A DNA stretch of 33,164 bases from an uncultured Anaerolineae bacterium. Lineage in GTDB: Bacteria; Chloroflexota; Anaerolineae; Anaerolineales; Villigracilaceae. Position numbers and translations under genes: made by a program. Location of the stretch: positions 1 through 33,164 of the forward strand of contig CAIVSQ010000378.1 in assembly GCA_903908605.1 (NCBI GenBank). The letters are read 5' to 3'. The notes below the pieces were generated by a model. The model was not told where the DNA came from. It made no database searches and saw only the letters and a list, made by a program, of their open reading frames with translations. Below are positions 8,669-16,339 of this stretch, in pieces (positions within the stretch are counted from its first letter, which is position 1; each line of letters opens with the position of its first letter).

Positions 8669-11600
8669 ATGCAAAGCCTGAGCGCCTACCTCCCCCAGGA
8701 TCGCATCCGCGCGCTGGCCCAGGGCCAGTCCCTGCCAGACCGCGCGCACGGCACCGCTCTGTTTGCGGATATTTCTGGATTCACCTCGCTGACTGAGTCA
8801 CTGCGCGAGGTGCTCGGGCCACGGCGCGGGGCCGAGGAGCTTTCGCGCCGCCTGGAGGCCGTCTACACCGCCCTGATCGCCGAGATCGAACGGCATGGCG
8901 GCAGCGTGATCGACTTTGCCGGTGATTCGCTGCTGTGCTGGTTCGATGCCAGCCTGGCCGAGACCGGCGATCTGGCCTACCCCATTTCGCCCACCCCGCT
9001 GCTGGCCGCCGCCTGCGGGCTGGCCCTGCAGCGCGCCATGCGCGCCTTTGCACGCATCCCCCTGCCCAACCAGGAAAGTATTGCCCTGCACATCAAGGTC
9101 GCCATCACCAGCGGGCCGGCCCGCCGCTTCGTGGTCGGCGACCCCTCTGTGCATCTGGTGGATATGCTGGCGGGCGCCACCATCACGCGCTCGGCCACCG
9201 CCGGCGAGCTGACCGGCCGGGGCGAGATCCTGATCGATGAAGACACCGCCGCCGCGCTTGGGGCCGGGGCCGTGCTGGGCGAATGGCGCAGCAACCCGGC
9301 CGGCACCCAGCGCTTTGCCGTGCTGAGCGGGCTGACCACCCAGGTGGAAACACCGCTGGCCATGCCGGCCCTGCACGCCTATCTTTCGGCCCAGGACTTG
9401 TTACCCTGGCTCTTCCCGGCCCTGGTGGAGCGCGAACAGACCGGCCAGGCCGATTTCCTGACCGAGTTCCGCCCCTGTGCGACCCTCTTTATGCGCTTCA
9501 CCGGCATCGATTACGACGACGAAAACGCCGGCGCCCGCCTGGACGCCTTCATCCGCCTGGCCGAGCAGATCGTCAGCCGCCACGACGGCACGCTGCTGCA
9601 GGCCATCAGCGGCGATAAGGGCAGCTACGCCTACATCAACTTTGGCGTGCTGAAGACGCACGAGGATGACGAGCGCCGGGCGGTGATGACCGCCGTTGAG
9701 CTGCGCGCCGCCAGTGCCACCCTGGGCTTCCTCGACCCGCTGCAGATCGGCATCACCCAGGGCACCCTGCGCACCGGCGCCTATGGCGGCCAGTCACGCA
9801 AGAGCTTCAGCGCCCTGGGCGACGAGGTCAACCTGGCTGCCCGGCTGATGACCAACGCTGCCCCCGGCGAGATCCTGATCAGCGGCGCGGTCCACCAGGC
9901 CGTCGAGCACGATTTCGTCATCGAACCGCGCCCCCCGCTGACGGTCAAGGGCAAGGCCGAGCCACTGCCGGTCTTCGCCATCAGTGCCCAGCGCCGCCGC
10001 CGCGCCATCCGCCTGCAGGAACCGGCCTACACCCTGCCGATGGTCGGGCGCCAGGCCGAGCTGCAAAGTATCGAGCAAAAGCTGGCCCTGGCCCTGACCG
10101 GGCAATCCCAAATTATCGCCATCGTGGCCGAGCCGGGCATGGGCAAATCACGCCTGGTGGCCGAGATCATCCGCGCCGCCCACCGCCAGGGCTTCATCGG
10201 CTACGGCGGTTCCTGCCAGTCAGACGGCATCTACTCACCGTACCACGCCTGGAAAAACATCTGGACGGCCTTCTTTGGGCTGGACCCGGAGCTGCCGACC
10301 CGCAAGCAGCTGCGCCTGCTGGAGGGCGAGCTGGATGACCGCGCCCCGACCCGCGTGGAGGCCCTGCCGCTGCTCAGCCCGCTGCTGGATATCGACATCC
10401 CCGAGAATGATTTCACCCGCGGGCTGGAGCCCAAGACGCGCCAGTCGGCCCTGCACGCCCTGCTGGAAGACTGCCTGAAATCGGCCGCGCGCGAGACGCC
10501 GCTGCTGGTGGTGATCGAAGACCTGCACTGGCTGGACGCGGTTTCGCAGGACCTGCTCGAGGAGCTGGCCCAGGCCCTCAACAATCTGCCGGTTTGTTTT
10601 GTGCTGGCCCACCGCCCGCCCCAGGCCGGGCTGCAGCGTATTTCACACCTCGAGAGCCTGCCGCACTACAGCCGGATAGAGCTGCACGAGTTGAGCCAGC
10701 CCGAATGCGAGCAGGCCATCCGCGCCAAGCTGGCCCAGCTGTACCCGGCCCGCGCCGGAGCCCTGCCCGCCCGTTTGGTGGAAAAGCTGACTCTGCGCTC
10801 GCAGGGCAACCCCTTTTACCTGGAGGAGCTGCTCAACTACCTGCGCGACCGCGGCCTCGACCCGCGCGACCCGGCCGACCTTGAGAAGATTGAGCTGCCT
10901 GGCAGCCTGCACACCCTGGTGCTCAGCCGCATCGATCAGCTCAGCGAACGCGAAAAGACCACCCTGCGCGTGGCCAGTGTAATCGGGCGCCTGTTCCGGG
11001 CCGACTGGCTGGCCGGTTATTACCCCTCACTCGGGCAGGTGGAGCATGTCAAGTTTGACCTGGAACGGCTGCGTGGGCTGGATATCACCCCGCTCGATAC
11101 GCCCGAACCGGAGCTTTCGTACCTATTCAAACACATTGTGCTGCACGAGGTGACTTACGAGAGCCTGCCCTTTGGGCTGCGCTCACAGCTGCACGAACAA
11201 CTGGCGCGTTTCCTCGAGCGCGAGCTGACGGCCGGTCACCTGCAAGAAGCCGCGCTGCTCGATACGCTCGTCACCCACTATGGCCGCAGCGAAAACCACA
11301 CCAAGCAGCGCGAATACCTGCGCAAAGCCGGCGAAGCAGCCGAGAAATCCTTCTCTAACGAGGCCGCCCTGGCTTATTACAACCAGCTCCTGCCCCTGCT
11401 GAGCGCGCCCACCGAGCAGATCGCCATCCTGCTGCAGCGCGGCGCGGTCCAGCAGCTGCTCGGCCACTGGGACCTGGCCGAGACCGATTATCTCAGCGCG
11501 CTCGCGGTTGCCCAGACCGGCCGCCTGCAGGCCACCGCCGCGGATGCCCAGTTTGCCCTCGGTCGCTTGTTCCGCCTGCGCGGTGATTTTGGCCAGGCGC

Positions 11601-12673
11601 TGGCCTGGCTGGATCAGGCGCGCGCCTGCCGCAGTCAGCTGGCCGACCGGGCCGGGATGGGCCGCATCCAGGTCGAAATCGGCACCGGCTATTTTCAAAA
11701 ATCTGATTACGCCCGCGCGCGCACCGCTCTGGAAGAGGGCCTGGCCCTGGCCCGCGAAACCGGCGACCAACCCGGCACCGCCATGGCGCTCAACTACCTC
11801 GGCAACGTGGCCTTCAGCCTGGGCGAATATCCCGCCGCACAAACCCTGCTGGCCGATGGGCTGGCCCTGCAGCGTGCATTAAAAGACAAGCGCGGCATCG
11901 CCATGTCATTGATCAGCCTGGGCAACCTGGCGGTCGTGCAGGGTGACTACGCCACCGCCCGCACCTGGCTGCAAGAGTGCCTGGCCCTGCGCCGCGAAAC
12001 CGGTGACAAGTTGGCCATCGCCCACGCGCTCAGTTCACTGGGCGTGCTGGCCATCTCGCTGGATGATTACGCCGCGGGCATGCAGTACGAGCTGGAGAGT
12101 TCCTCGATCAAGCTGGAGATCGGCAACCGCACCGGCTATATCACCTCGCTCTCCAACCTGGGCATCGCCGCCCTGGCGCTCGGGCAGTACCCGCAGGCAC
12201 AATCCTATTTTCACGATTGTGCCCAGTTGAGCGAAGAGCTGGGCGACCATTCCACCCTGGGTTACGCCTACCTGGGCCTGGGCATGGTGACTCTGGTCAG
12301 CGGCTCGCTGCAAACCGAGGGCGTCGACGCCGTCCGCGAGCTGATCGGCCGCAGCCTGCGCCTGCGCCAGGAGATCGGCGAACTGCTGCCGCTCACCTCC
12401 AGCCTGGTGGGCATGTCCCTGCTGGCCGCCCAAAGCGGAGCCGCCCGTCTCTCCGCGCAGCTGCTCGGCGCAGTCGAGAGCGGCCTCAAGACCATTCAGA
12501 CGGTGATGGAACCCGAGATGCGCGCCTTCCACACCCAGGCCGCCACCACCGCCCGCGCCGCCCTGGGCGAGCCCGCCTACCAGGCCGCCTGGTCCGAGGG
12601 CGAAAAACTATCCCTCGAACAAGCCACCACCCTGGCCCTCTCAACCCACCCCTGGCCCAAAGCCAACACTTAA
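8669..12673 (+). CDS. Soluble-adenylyl-cyclase-like protein: two class III cyclase domains, P-loop ATPase, TPR repeats
   Basis: A 1334-aa cytoplasmic signalling protein. Cyclase domain 1 (about residues 25-200) has FADISGF with D34 and FAGDSLL with D86, the two metal-binding Asp. Cyclase domain 2 (about 268-435) lacks the first Asp (R276 in its place) but has D385, N388 and R392 in GDEVNLAARL, the adenine and transition-state residues. Together they could build one composite active site, as in animal adenylyl cyclases. A P-loop ATPase follows (Walker A 487-494 AEPGMGKS, Walker B VVIEDLHWLD near 614), then TPR repeats with recurring GDY/GEY..A and LGNLA units from about 900 to 1250. The order is that of mammalian soluble adenylyl cyclase and of known bacterial relatives. 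The product is presumably cAMP, by inference. No strong RBS is visible before ATG 8669; translation may be coupled to the lipoprotein gene. Confidence 0.9.
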   Translation: MQSLSAYLPQDRIRALAQGQSLPDRAHGTALFADISGFTSLTESLREVLGPRRGAEELSRRLEAVYTALIAEIERHGGSVIDFAGDSLLCWFDASLAETGDLAYPISPTPLLAAACGLALQRAMRAFARIPLPNQESIALHIKVAITSGPARRFVVGDPSVHLVDMLAGATITRSATAGELTGRGEILIDEDTAAALGAGAVLGEWRSNPAGTQRFAVLSGLTTQVETPLAMPALHAYLSAQDLLPWLFPALVEREQTGQADFLTEFRPCATLFMRFTGIDYDDENAGARLDAFIRLAEQIVSRHDGTLLQAISGDKGSYAYINFGVLKTHEDDERRAVMTAVELRAASATLGFLDPLQIGITQGTLRTGAYGGQSRKSFSALGDEVNLAARLMTNAAPGEILISGAVHQAVEHDFVIEPRPPLTVKGKAEPLPVFAISAQRRRRAIRLQEPAYTLPMVGRQAELQSIEQKLALALTGQSQIIAIVAEPGMGKSRLVAEIIRAAHRQGFIGYGGSCQSDGIYSPYHAWKNIWTAFFGLDPELPTRKQLRLLEGELDDRAPTRVEALPLLSPLLDIDIPENDFTRGLEPKTRQSALHALLEDCLKSAARETPLLVVIEDLHWLDAVSQDLLEELAQALNNLPVCFVLAHRPPQAGLQRISHLESLPHYSRIELHELSQPECEQAIRAKLAQLYPARAGALPARLVEKLTLRSQGNPFYLEELLNYLRDRGLDPRDPADLEKIELPGSLHTLVLSRIDQLSEREKTTLRVASVIGRLFRADWLAGYYPSLGQVEHVKFDLERLRGLDITPLDTPEPELSYLFKHIVLHEVTYESLPFGLRSQLHEQLARFLERELTAGHLQEAALLDTLVTHYGRSENHTKQREYLRKAGEAAEKSFSNEAALAYYNQLLPLLSAPTEQIAILLQRGAVQQLLGHWDLAETDYLSALAVAQTGRLQATAADAQFALGRLFRLRGDFGQALAWLDQARACRSQLADRAGMGRIQVEIGTGYFQKSDYARARTALEEGLALARETGDQPGTAMALNYLGNVAFSLGEYPAAQTLLADGLALQRALKDKRGIAMSLISLGNLAVVQGDYATARTWLQECLALRRETGDKLAIAHALSSLGVLAISLDDYAAGMQYELESSSIKLEIGNRTGYITSLSNLGIAALALGQYPQAQSYFHDCAQLSEELGDHSTLGYAYLGLGMVTLVSGSLQTEGVDAVRELIGRSLRLRQEIGELLPLTSSLVGMSLLAAQSGAARLSAQLLGAVESGLKTIQTVMEPEMRAFHTQAATTARAALGEPAYQAAWSEGEKLSLEQATTLALSTHPWPKANT

Positions 12674-12682
12674 TAAAATAAA

Positions 12683-12725
12683 AGGTGTATTTTTTCGTGG
12701 AAATACACCACGAAAAAATACACCT
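12683..12725 (+). terminator. Perfect 18-bp hairpin after the cyclase gene
   Basis: The arms 12683-12700 and 12708-12725 are exact complements around the loop AAATACA, starting 9 bp after the stop codon. The arms contain internal T and A runs, and part of the arm can pair with the loop side (GGTGTATTT with AAATACACC), giving an alternative fold. No T tract follows. It is a relative of the hairpin at 517-555. Confidence 0.65.
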
Positions 12726-12750
12726 GCAGGGAAACCCAACACCTTGCACT

Positions 12751-13111
12751 CCGAGGCAGGCCCTGGCTCTTGTTGGGCATCGGCGTGACGATCTCGCGTC
12801 CAATGAGTGAGATTGCCACGCTCGCTGAGGAACGCTCGCTCGCAATGACGGACAATGGGCAGACGGAGACGAACTCCTGTCATCTCGCGCTGCCTGTCAT
12901 TCCCGATAGAACTGGGACGATGTGCGAGCACGCGCCTTTGGTTCCGAGGTAGGCCCTGGCTCTTGTTGGGCATCGGCGTGGCAATCTCACCCTCATGGCT
13001 CGAGTGTCCCCGCTGCCTGTCATTCCCGATAGAACTGGGACGATGTGCGAGCACGCGCCTTTGGTCCCGAGGTAGGCCCTGGCTCTTGTAGGGTCGCGTG
13101 CGTGGCAATCT
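12751..13111 (+). repeat. Tandem copies of the interspersed ~100 bp repeat, period 123 bp
   Basis: A partial copy at 12751-12796 is followed by two nearly identical full copies at 12889-12987 and 13012-13111 in the same orientation. They start GCTGCCTGTCATTCCCGAT and end GTGGCAATCT; they differ mainly near the end (TTGGGCATCGG against TAGGGTCGCGTG). Between the partial and first full copy is an unrelated spacer. Frames through this block are repeat-derived and not called as genes. Confidence 0.8.
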
Positions 13112-13228
13112 GCCCTTTGCACTAAATCCCTTTGAATTTCAGCCGAGATCGCCATGGGCTAGCAGCAGTAGGTCCCCTGCAAGTGATTTTTATCGCGCGC
13201 GGACATTGCGCCAGCGATGACAGACGAG

Positions 13229-13322
13229 CAGATCGCCACACCCGCAGCCCCACAAAATCTGGGGCCTACCCGGAGTACAAGTGCGCGGGTTCGCGCATGG
13301 CCCCAGCATTATCGGGGATGAC
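13229..13322 (-). repeat. Inverted copy of the interspersed repeat
   Basis: In minus orientation the segment carries the same landmarks as the copies at 301-394 and 12889-12987: a CAGATCGCCAC end, GGGGCCTAC, GGAGTACAAGTGCG, TCGCGCATGG and a terminal GGGATGAC. The middle has diverged (CACAAAATCT in place of the Cys-Thr-rich core). The surrounding 13112-13415 holds no gene I can support. Confidence 0.7.
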
Positions 13323-13415
13323 ATTTAATTGGATGTTATTAGTAGCTACCTGTCATTGCGAGATTCGCACATACAGCCGGGGGCTGTACTTGATGGAAAA
13401 ATGACAATTTTGTTA

Positions 13416-13748
13416 TCAGTAGTAGGTTCCATCCAACAGGACCGGTGAGGTGATATTCGGCAAGGGTGAATTGATCGACATGGATCGAATTCCGCTGCCT
13501 GGCAGGGCAAACAGGATGGTATTCATATCCACATTGGCATTCGCCTCCTGCAATGCGGCTCGCAGCGTGCAGGGACCCGAGGCTGTGGCGCAAACGCCAT
13601 CCCCTGGGTGCGCATCCGAGCCTTCATTGACCAATGTCACCGTAAAAGTAGGGCCTGCGCCTCCCGCGAAGACCCGCCCACCCGGAAAAACCAACCCGCC
13701 CAGCAAGACCAGGGCGCACAACGCACGAATTACCCTTTGCGTATTCAT
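13416..13748 (-). pseudogene. Truncated CSLREA-type exported protein
   Basis: A 110-aa product starting at the ATG complementary to 13746-13748, which has an excellent AGGAGG-type RBS; a longer frame upstream lacks signal character. A signal peptide ends near VFAGGAG. The next part (FTVTLVNEGSDAHPGDG, then C...GPCTLRAALQEANAN) is the CSLREA-domain signature. Family members normally run on for hundreds of residues as a beta-helix or adhesin-like exoprotein; this one stops after SPVLLDGTYY, right where the first repeats would begin. The interspersed repeat block lies just beyond its stop. I therefore read it as a gene remnant, though a short secreted product is possible. Confidence 0.65.
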
Positions 13749-14173
13749 TCCAATCTCCTCCTTGCATAGAATAAAGCTTAAAACGAAAGGGAAAGCACCC
13801 GCTGCCCCAACCGGAACATGGCCAATCCCTGGTCTTTGTATCAATAACGGCAATAAAACTTCCCGCGAATAGCAGATCATTGCTGATTGTTTTTTTGAAT
13901 GGATAGGATAATTTGCTAATCGTAGTACGCCTGGCCGCACTCAACAAGATAAAACCCTCGAACAATGGCAAATATCATCACTTAAACACAATAAGCCCAA
14001 GTCCATCACCCCACCTTACCAGTAATAATAGCCCGCGAAAAATAGTTTATCATGATTCCAGCGTTGTTTGTAAACTGTAGGGTTTACCTCCAATTACACA
14101 AAAGCCAGTAACGCAATCCTCCGTCCCCCGTCCGCATTCCCCGTCCCCGGTCCTCCGTCCCCCGTCTGCTCTC
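13749..14173. other. Intergenic region with a CCGTCCCC-rich degenerate repeat
   Basis: A spacer between the CSLREA remnant and the response-regulator gene. At about 14119-14166 there is an imperfect tandem of CCGTCCCCxGTCC-type units. It lies immediately downstream of the response-regulator stop codon on the minus strand. No gene, hairpin terminator or promoter is convincing elsewhere in the spacer. Confidence 0.4.
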
Positions 14174-14806
14174 TCACGACAACCGAATCACCCCACGCTC
14201 CAATGCGGTGGTGACGGCGGCGGTGCGGTCTGAGACGCCCAGCTTGTTACAGATCTGGATCAGGTGTGATTTGACGGTGGCCTTGCTGATGAACAGGCTT
14301 TCGGCAATTTCCTGGTTGGTGGAGCCGCGCGCAACCAGCAGCAGCACTTCAATCTCGCGCGATGAGAGCATATCATCCCCGCCCGAGCGGACCTTGCCCA
14401 TCAGCCGGGCCGCCACCGAGGAGGCCAGCACCGTCTCGCCGCGCGCAGTGGCCCGCACCGCGCGAAAGAGCTCCTCGCGCGGCACATCCTTTAACAGGTA
14501 GCCGGTCGCGCCTGCATCCACAGCCCGGACGATATCGCCATCGGTATCGAAGGTGGTCAGCACCAGCACGTGCAGATCTGGCAGCTGCTCGCGGATGGCG
14601 GTGATCGCTTCAACCCCATCCATCTCGGGCATACGCAAATCCATCAGCACCACGTCGGGATGCAAGATCAGGGTTTGCACCAGCGCCTGGCGTCCATTTT
14701 CCACCTCGGCCACAATCTCAAAATCGGGCTGGGTCTCAAGCAGTTGACGGATGCCCGCCCGCACAATGGTGTGATCGTCAGCGATCAGGATCGTGATTGG
14801 TTTCAT
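14174..14806 (-). CDS. NarL/LuxR-family response regulator
   Basis: A 210-aa two-component response regulator. The receiver domain (about residues 1-120) has the acidic pair D10-D11, the phospho-acceptor D56 in VVLMDLRMPE, and the conserved Thr and Lys in VLTTFDTDG and GYLLKD. The C-terminal LuxR-type helix-turn-helix (about 145-205) contains LSSREIEVLLLVARG, NQEIAESLFIS and TVKSHLIQICNKLGV. An AAAGGAA RBS precedes the start. It lies 28 bp downstream of the histidine kinase gene and is surely its partner. The target genes cannot be read from the sequence; autoregulation of the hydrolase-kinase-regulator operon is a reasonable guess. Confidence 0.95.
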   Translation of the reverse strand: MKPITILIADDHTIVRAGIRQLLETQPDFEIVAEVENGRQALVQTLILHPDVVLMDLRMPEMDGVEAITAIREQLPDLHVLVLTTFDTDGDIVRAVDAGATGYLLKDVPREELFRAVRATARGETVLASSVAARLMGKVRSGGDDMLSSREIEVLLLVARGSTNQEIAESLFISKATVKSHLIQICNKLGVSDRTAAVTTALERGVIRLS

Positions 14807-14834
14807 ACAGATTCCTTTGATGAAAGGCGGCCGA

Positions 14835-16292
14835 TTAGCGGACCGGGATGGAGACGGCGATGGTGGTGCCCTGACCGGGTTCGCTTTCGATGGTCAACTC
14901 GCCGCCCAGGCGTTCGGCCTGCTCACGGACCGAGGGCAGCCCAAACCCGCCGGCCACACTGGCAGCGGGCAGGGATTCGGGCTGAAAGCCCCGGCCGTTA
15001 TCGCGCACATCCAGCGCCACCAGGCTGTCCAGGTAGGTCAGGGTCAGCGCAACCTGGCTGGCGCGGGCATGCTTGCGGATGTTGTTGAGCGCCTCACGGG
15101 CGGTGCGCAGCAGGGCCGTCTCGATATCGGGGTGCAGGCTTTGTGAACTGCCGGTGACGGTGAAGCTGGCAGGGATGCCGTTCTGACCGGACCAGTGCCG
15201 GGTCATCTTGTCAATGGCAGCCGCCAGCGTCTCGCCGCTCTGCAGGTCCGGGCGCAGGGCCCAGGTCATCTGGCGGGCCGCCGCCAGGTTATCACGAGCC
15301 ACCTGGCGGGCCTGGTCCAGCAGCGGCTGCACATCACCAGGCGATTTATCCAATTTCTCTTCGGCCATCTCCAGCTTGGTGACAATGCTGATAAACCCCT
15401 GGGTCAAGACATCGTGGATTTCACCCGCCAGGCGCTGACGTTCCTGCATGATGCCAGTTTCGCGCGCCTGTTCGATCAACTTGAGGTTTTCGAGCGAGAG
15501 ACCCAGCTGCTCGGCAATCGTCAGGTAGTTCTGGATATCGGCACGGGAAAAGCCGTCTTGCTGCCGGGATGCCACCAGCAGCGCTTGCCCGGCCGAAAGC
15601 AGGATCAGCAGGTGTGACCGCCAGGGCAGGTCAGCAGGCCTGGCGACGCTGAACGTCTCCAGCCCGGCCGGCAGCGGGCCGATCGAGGCGGGCAATTTTG
15701 CCAGATGCGGCGATCGCCAGCTCGTGCCTGCCTCCAGTTCACCGGCATTGTTGACCAGCGCAACCAGCTCGATGGCCGGGCCCGCCAGCTGTTCGCCAAT
15801 CGCCTGTACGGCCGCCTTGCGGTCGGCTCCTTTGAGCGCCTGGCTGGTGCGGTAGACCGCCTCACGGTTGGTCAGAATCAGCCCGCCCCAGCCACCACCC
15901 AGCCAGCCCGCCAGGATCGTCAGGGCGATCGCCACCCACTCATCCGGGGCGGTCGGCGGTGATAAGAGCGCATCCGAGACCAGCGTGGCGGCCGCCACCA
16001 GCAGCCCAATGATCAGCCCGTGCAAGCGGGGAGCGGCCCGCAGGCGCAGGGCCAGCCAGGTGGTGGCAAAAAGCGTCAGAGCCACAGAGGTCAACGAACC
16101 GAACACACGCCCAAACACCTCGCTGAAGGTGGCAATCTCGGCCTGGGTCGGGATGTTGCCCAGCATGGCTTCACTGGCGGCGTAGATGGCGATCGAGAGA
16201 AAGACCGAGGCACTGATCAGCACCAGCACCAGCAGCGTAACCGCCAGGATCCACAACCAGTGCAGCGAGGAAAGCGCAGCGCGTATCTTCAT
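14835..16292 (-). CDS. NarL-type sensor histidine kinase with four N-terminal membrane helices
   Basis: A 485-aa kinase. Four hydrophobic segments lie in residues 1 to about 150, followed by a GAF-like region (about 170-270). The HisKA_3 dimerisation segment has the phospho-acceptor H293 in AGEIHDVLTQGF. The ATPase domain (about 390-485) shows the DNGRGFQP and GGFGLPSVREQAERLGG boxes and a final GQGTTIAVSIPV. The sensor has little loop outside the membrane, so the signal may be in the membrane or in the cytoplasm. It lies between the serine hydrolase gene (47 bp upstream) and the regulator gene (28 bp downstream) on the same strand, pointing to one operon. The RBS is weak. Confidence 0.93.
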   Translation of the reverse strand: MKIRAALSSLHWLWILAVTLLVLVLISASVFLSIAIYAASEAMLGNIPTQAEIATFSEVFGRVFGSLTSVALTLFATTWLALRLRAAPRLHGLIIGLLVAAATLVSDALLSPPTAPDEWVAIALTILAGWLGGGWGGLILTNREAVYRTSQALKGADRKAAVQAIGEQLAGPAIELVALVNNAGELEAGTSWRSPHLAKLPASIGPLPAGLETFSVARPADLPWRSHLLILLSAGQALLVASRQQDGFSRADIQNYLTIAEQLGLSLENLKLIEQARETGIMQERQRLAGEIHDVLTQGFISIVTKLEMAEEKLDKSPGDVQPLLDQARQVARDNLAAARQMTWALRPDLQSGETLAAAIDKMTRHWSGQNGIPASFTVTGSSQSLHPDIETALLRTAREALNNIRKHARASQVALTLTYLDSLVALDVRDNGRGFQPESLPAASVAGGFGLPSVREQAERLGGELTIESEPGQGTTIAVSIPVR

Positions 16293-16339
16293 GTTTAAAG
16301 TATACCCACAAATTCATTGACCGTCATGGCTCAGCCTCA

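Noticed and set aside
11183-11842. A 219-codon minus-strand frame
   Set aside because: Antisense to the TPR region of the cyclase-like protein, and composed of Gln/Ala/Gly-rich shadow sequence.
12889-13111. CRISPR-like regularly spaced repeats
   Set aside because: Only two copies, each ~100 bp with a 24-bp spacer and diverged 3' parts; the same unit is found inverted and deleted elsewhere. Not a CRISPR array, and no cas gene is present.
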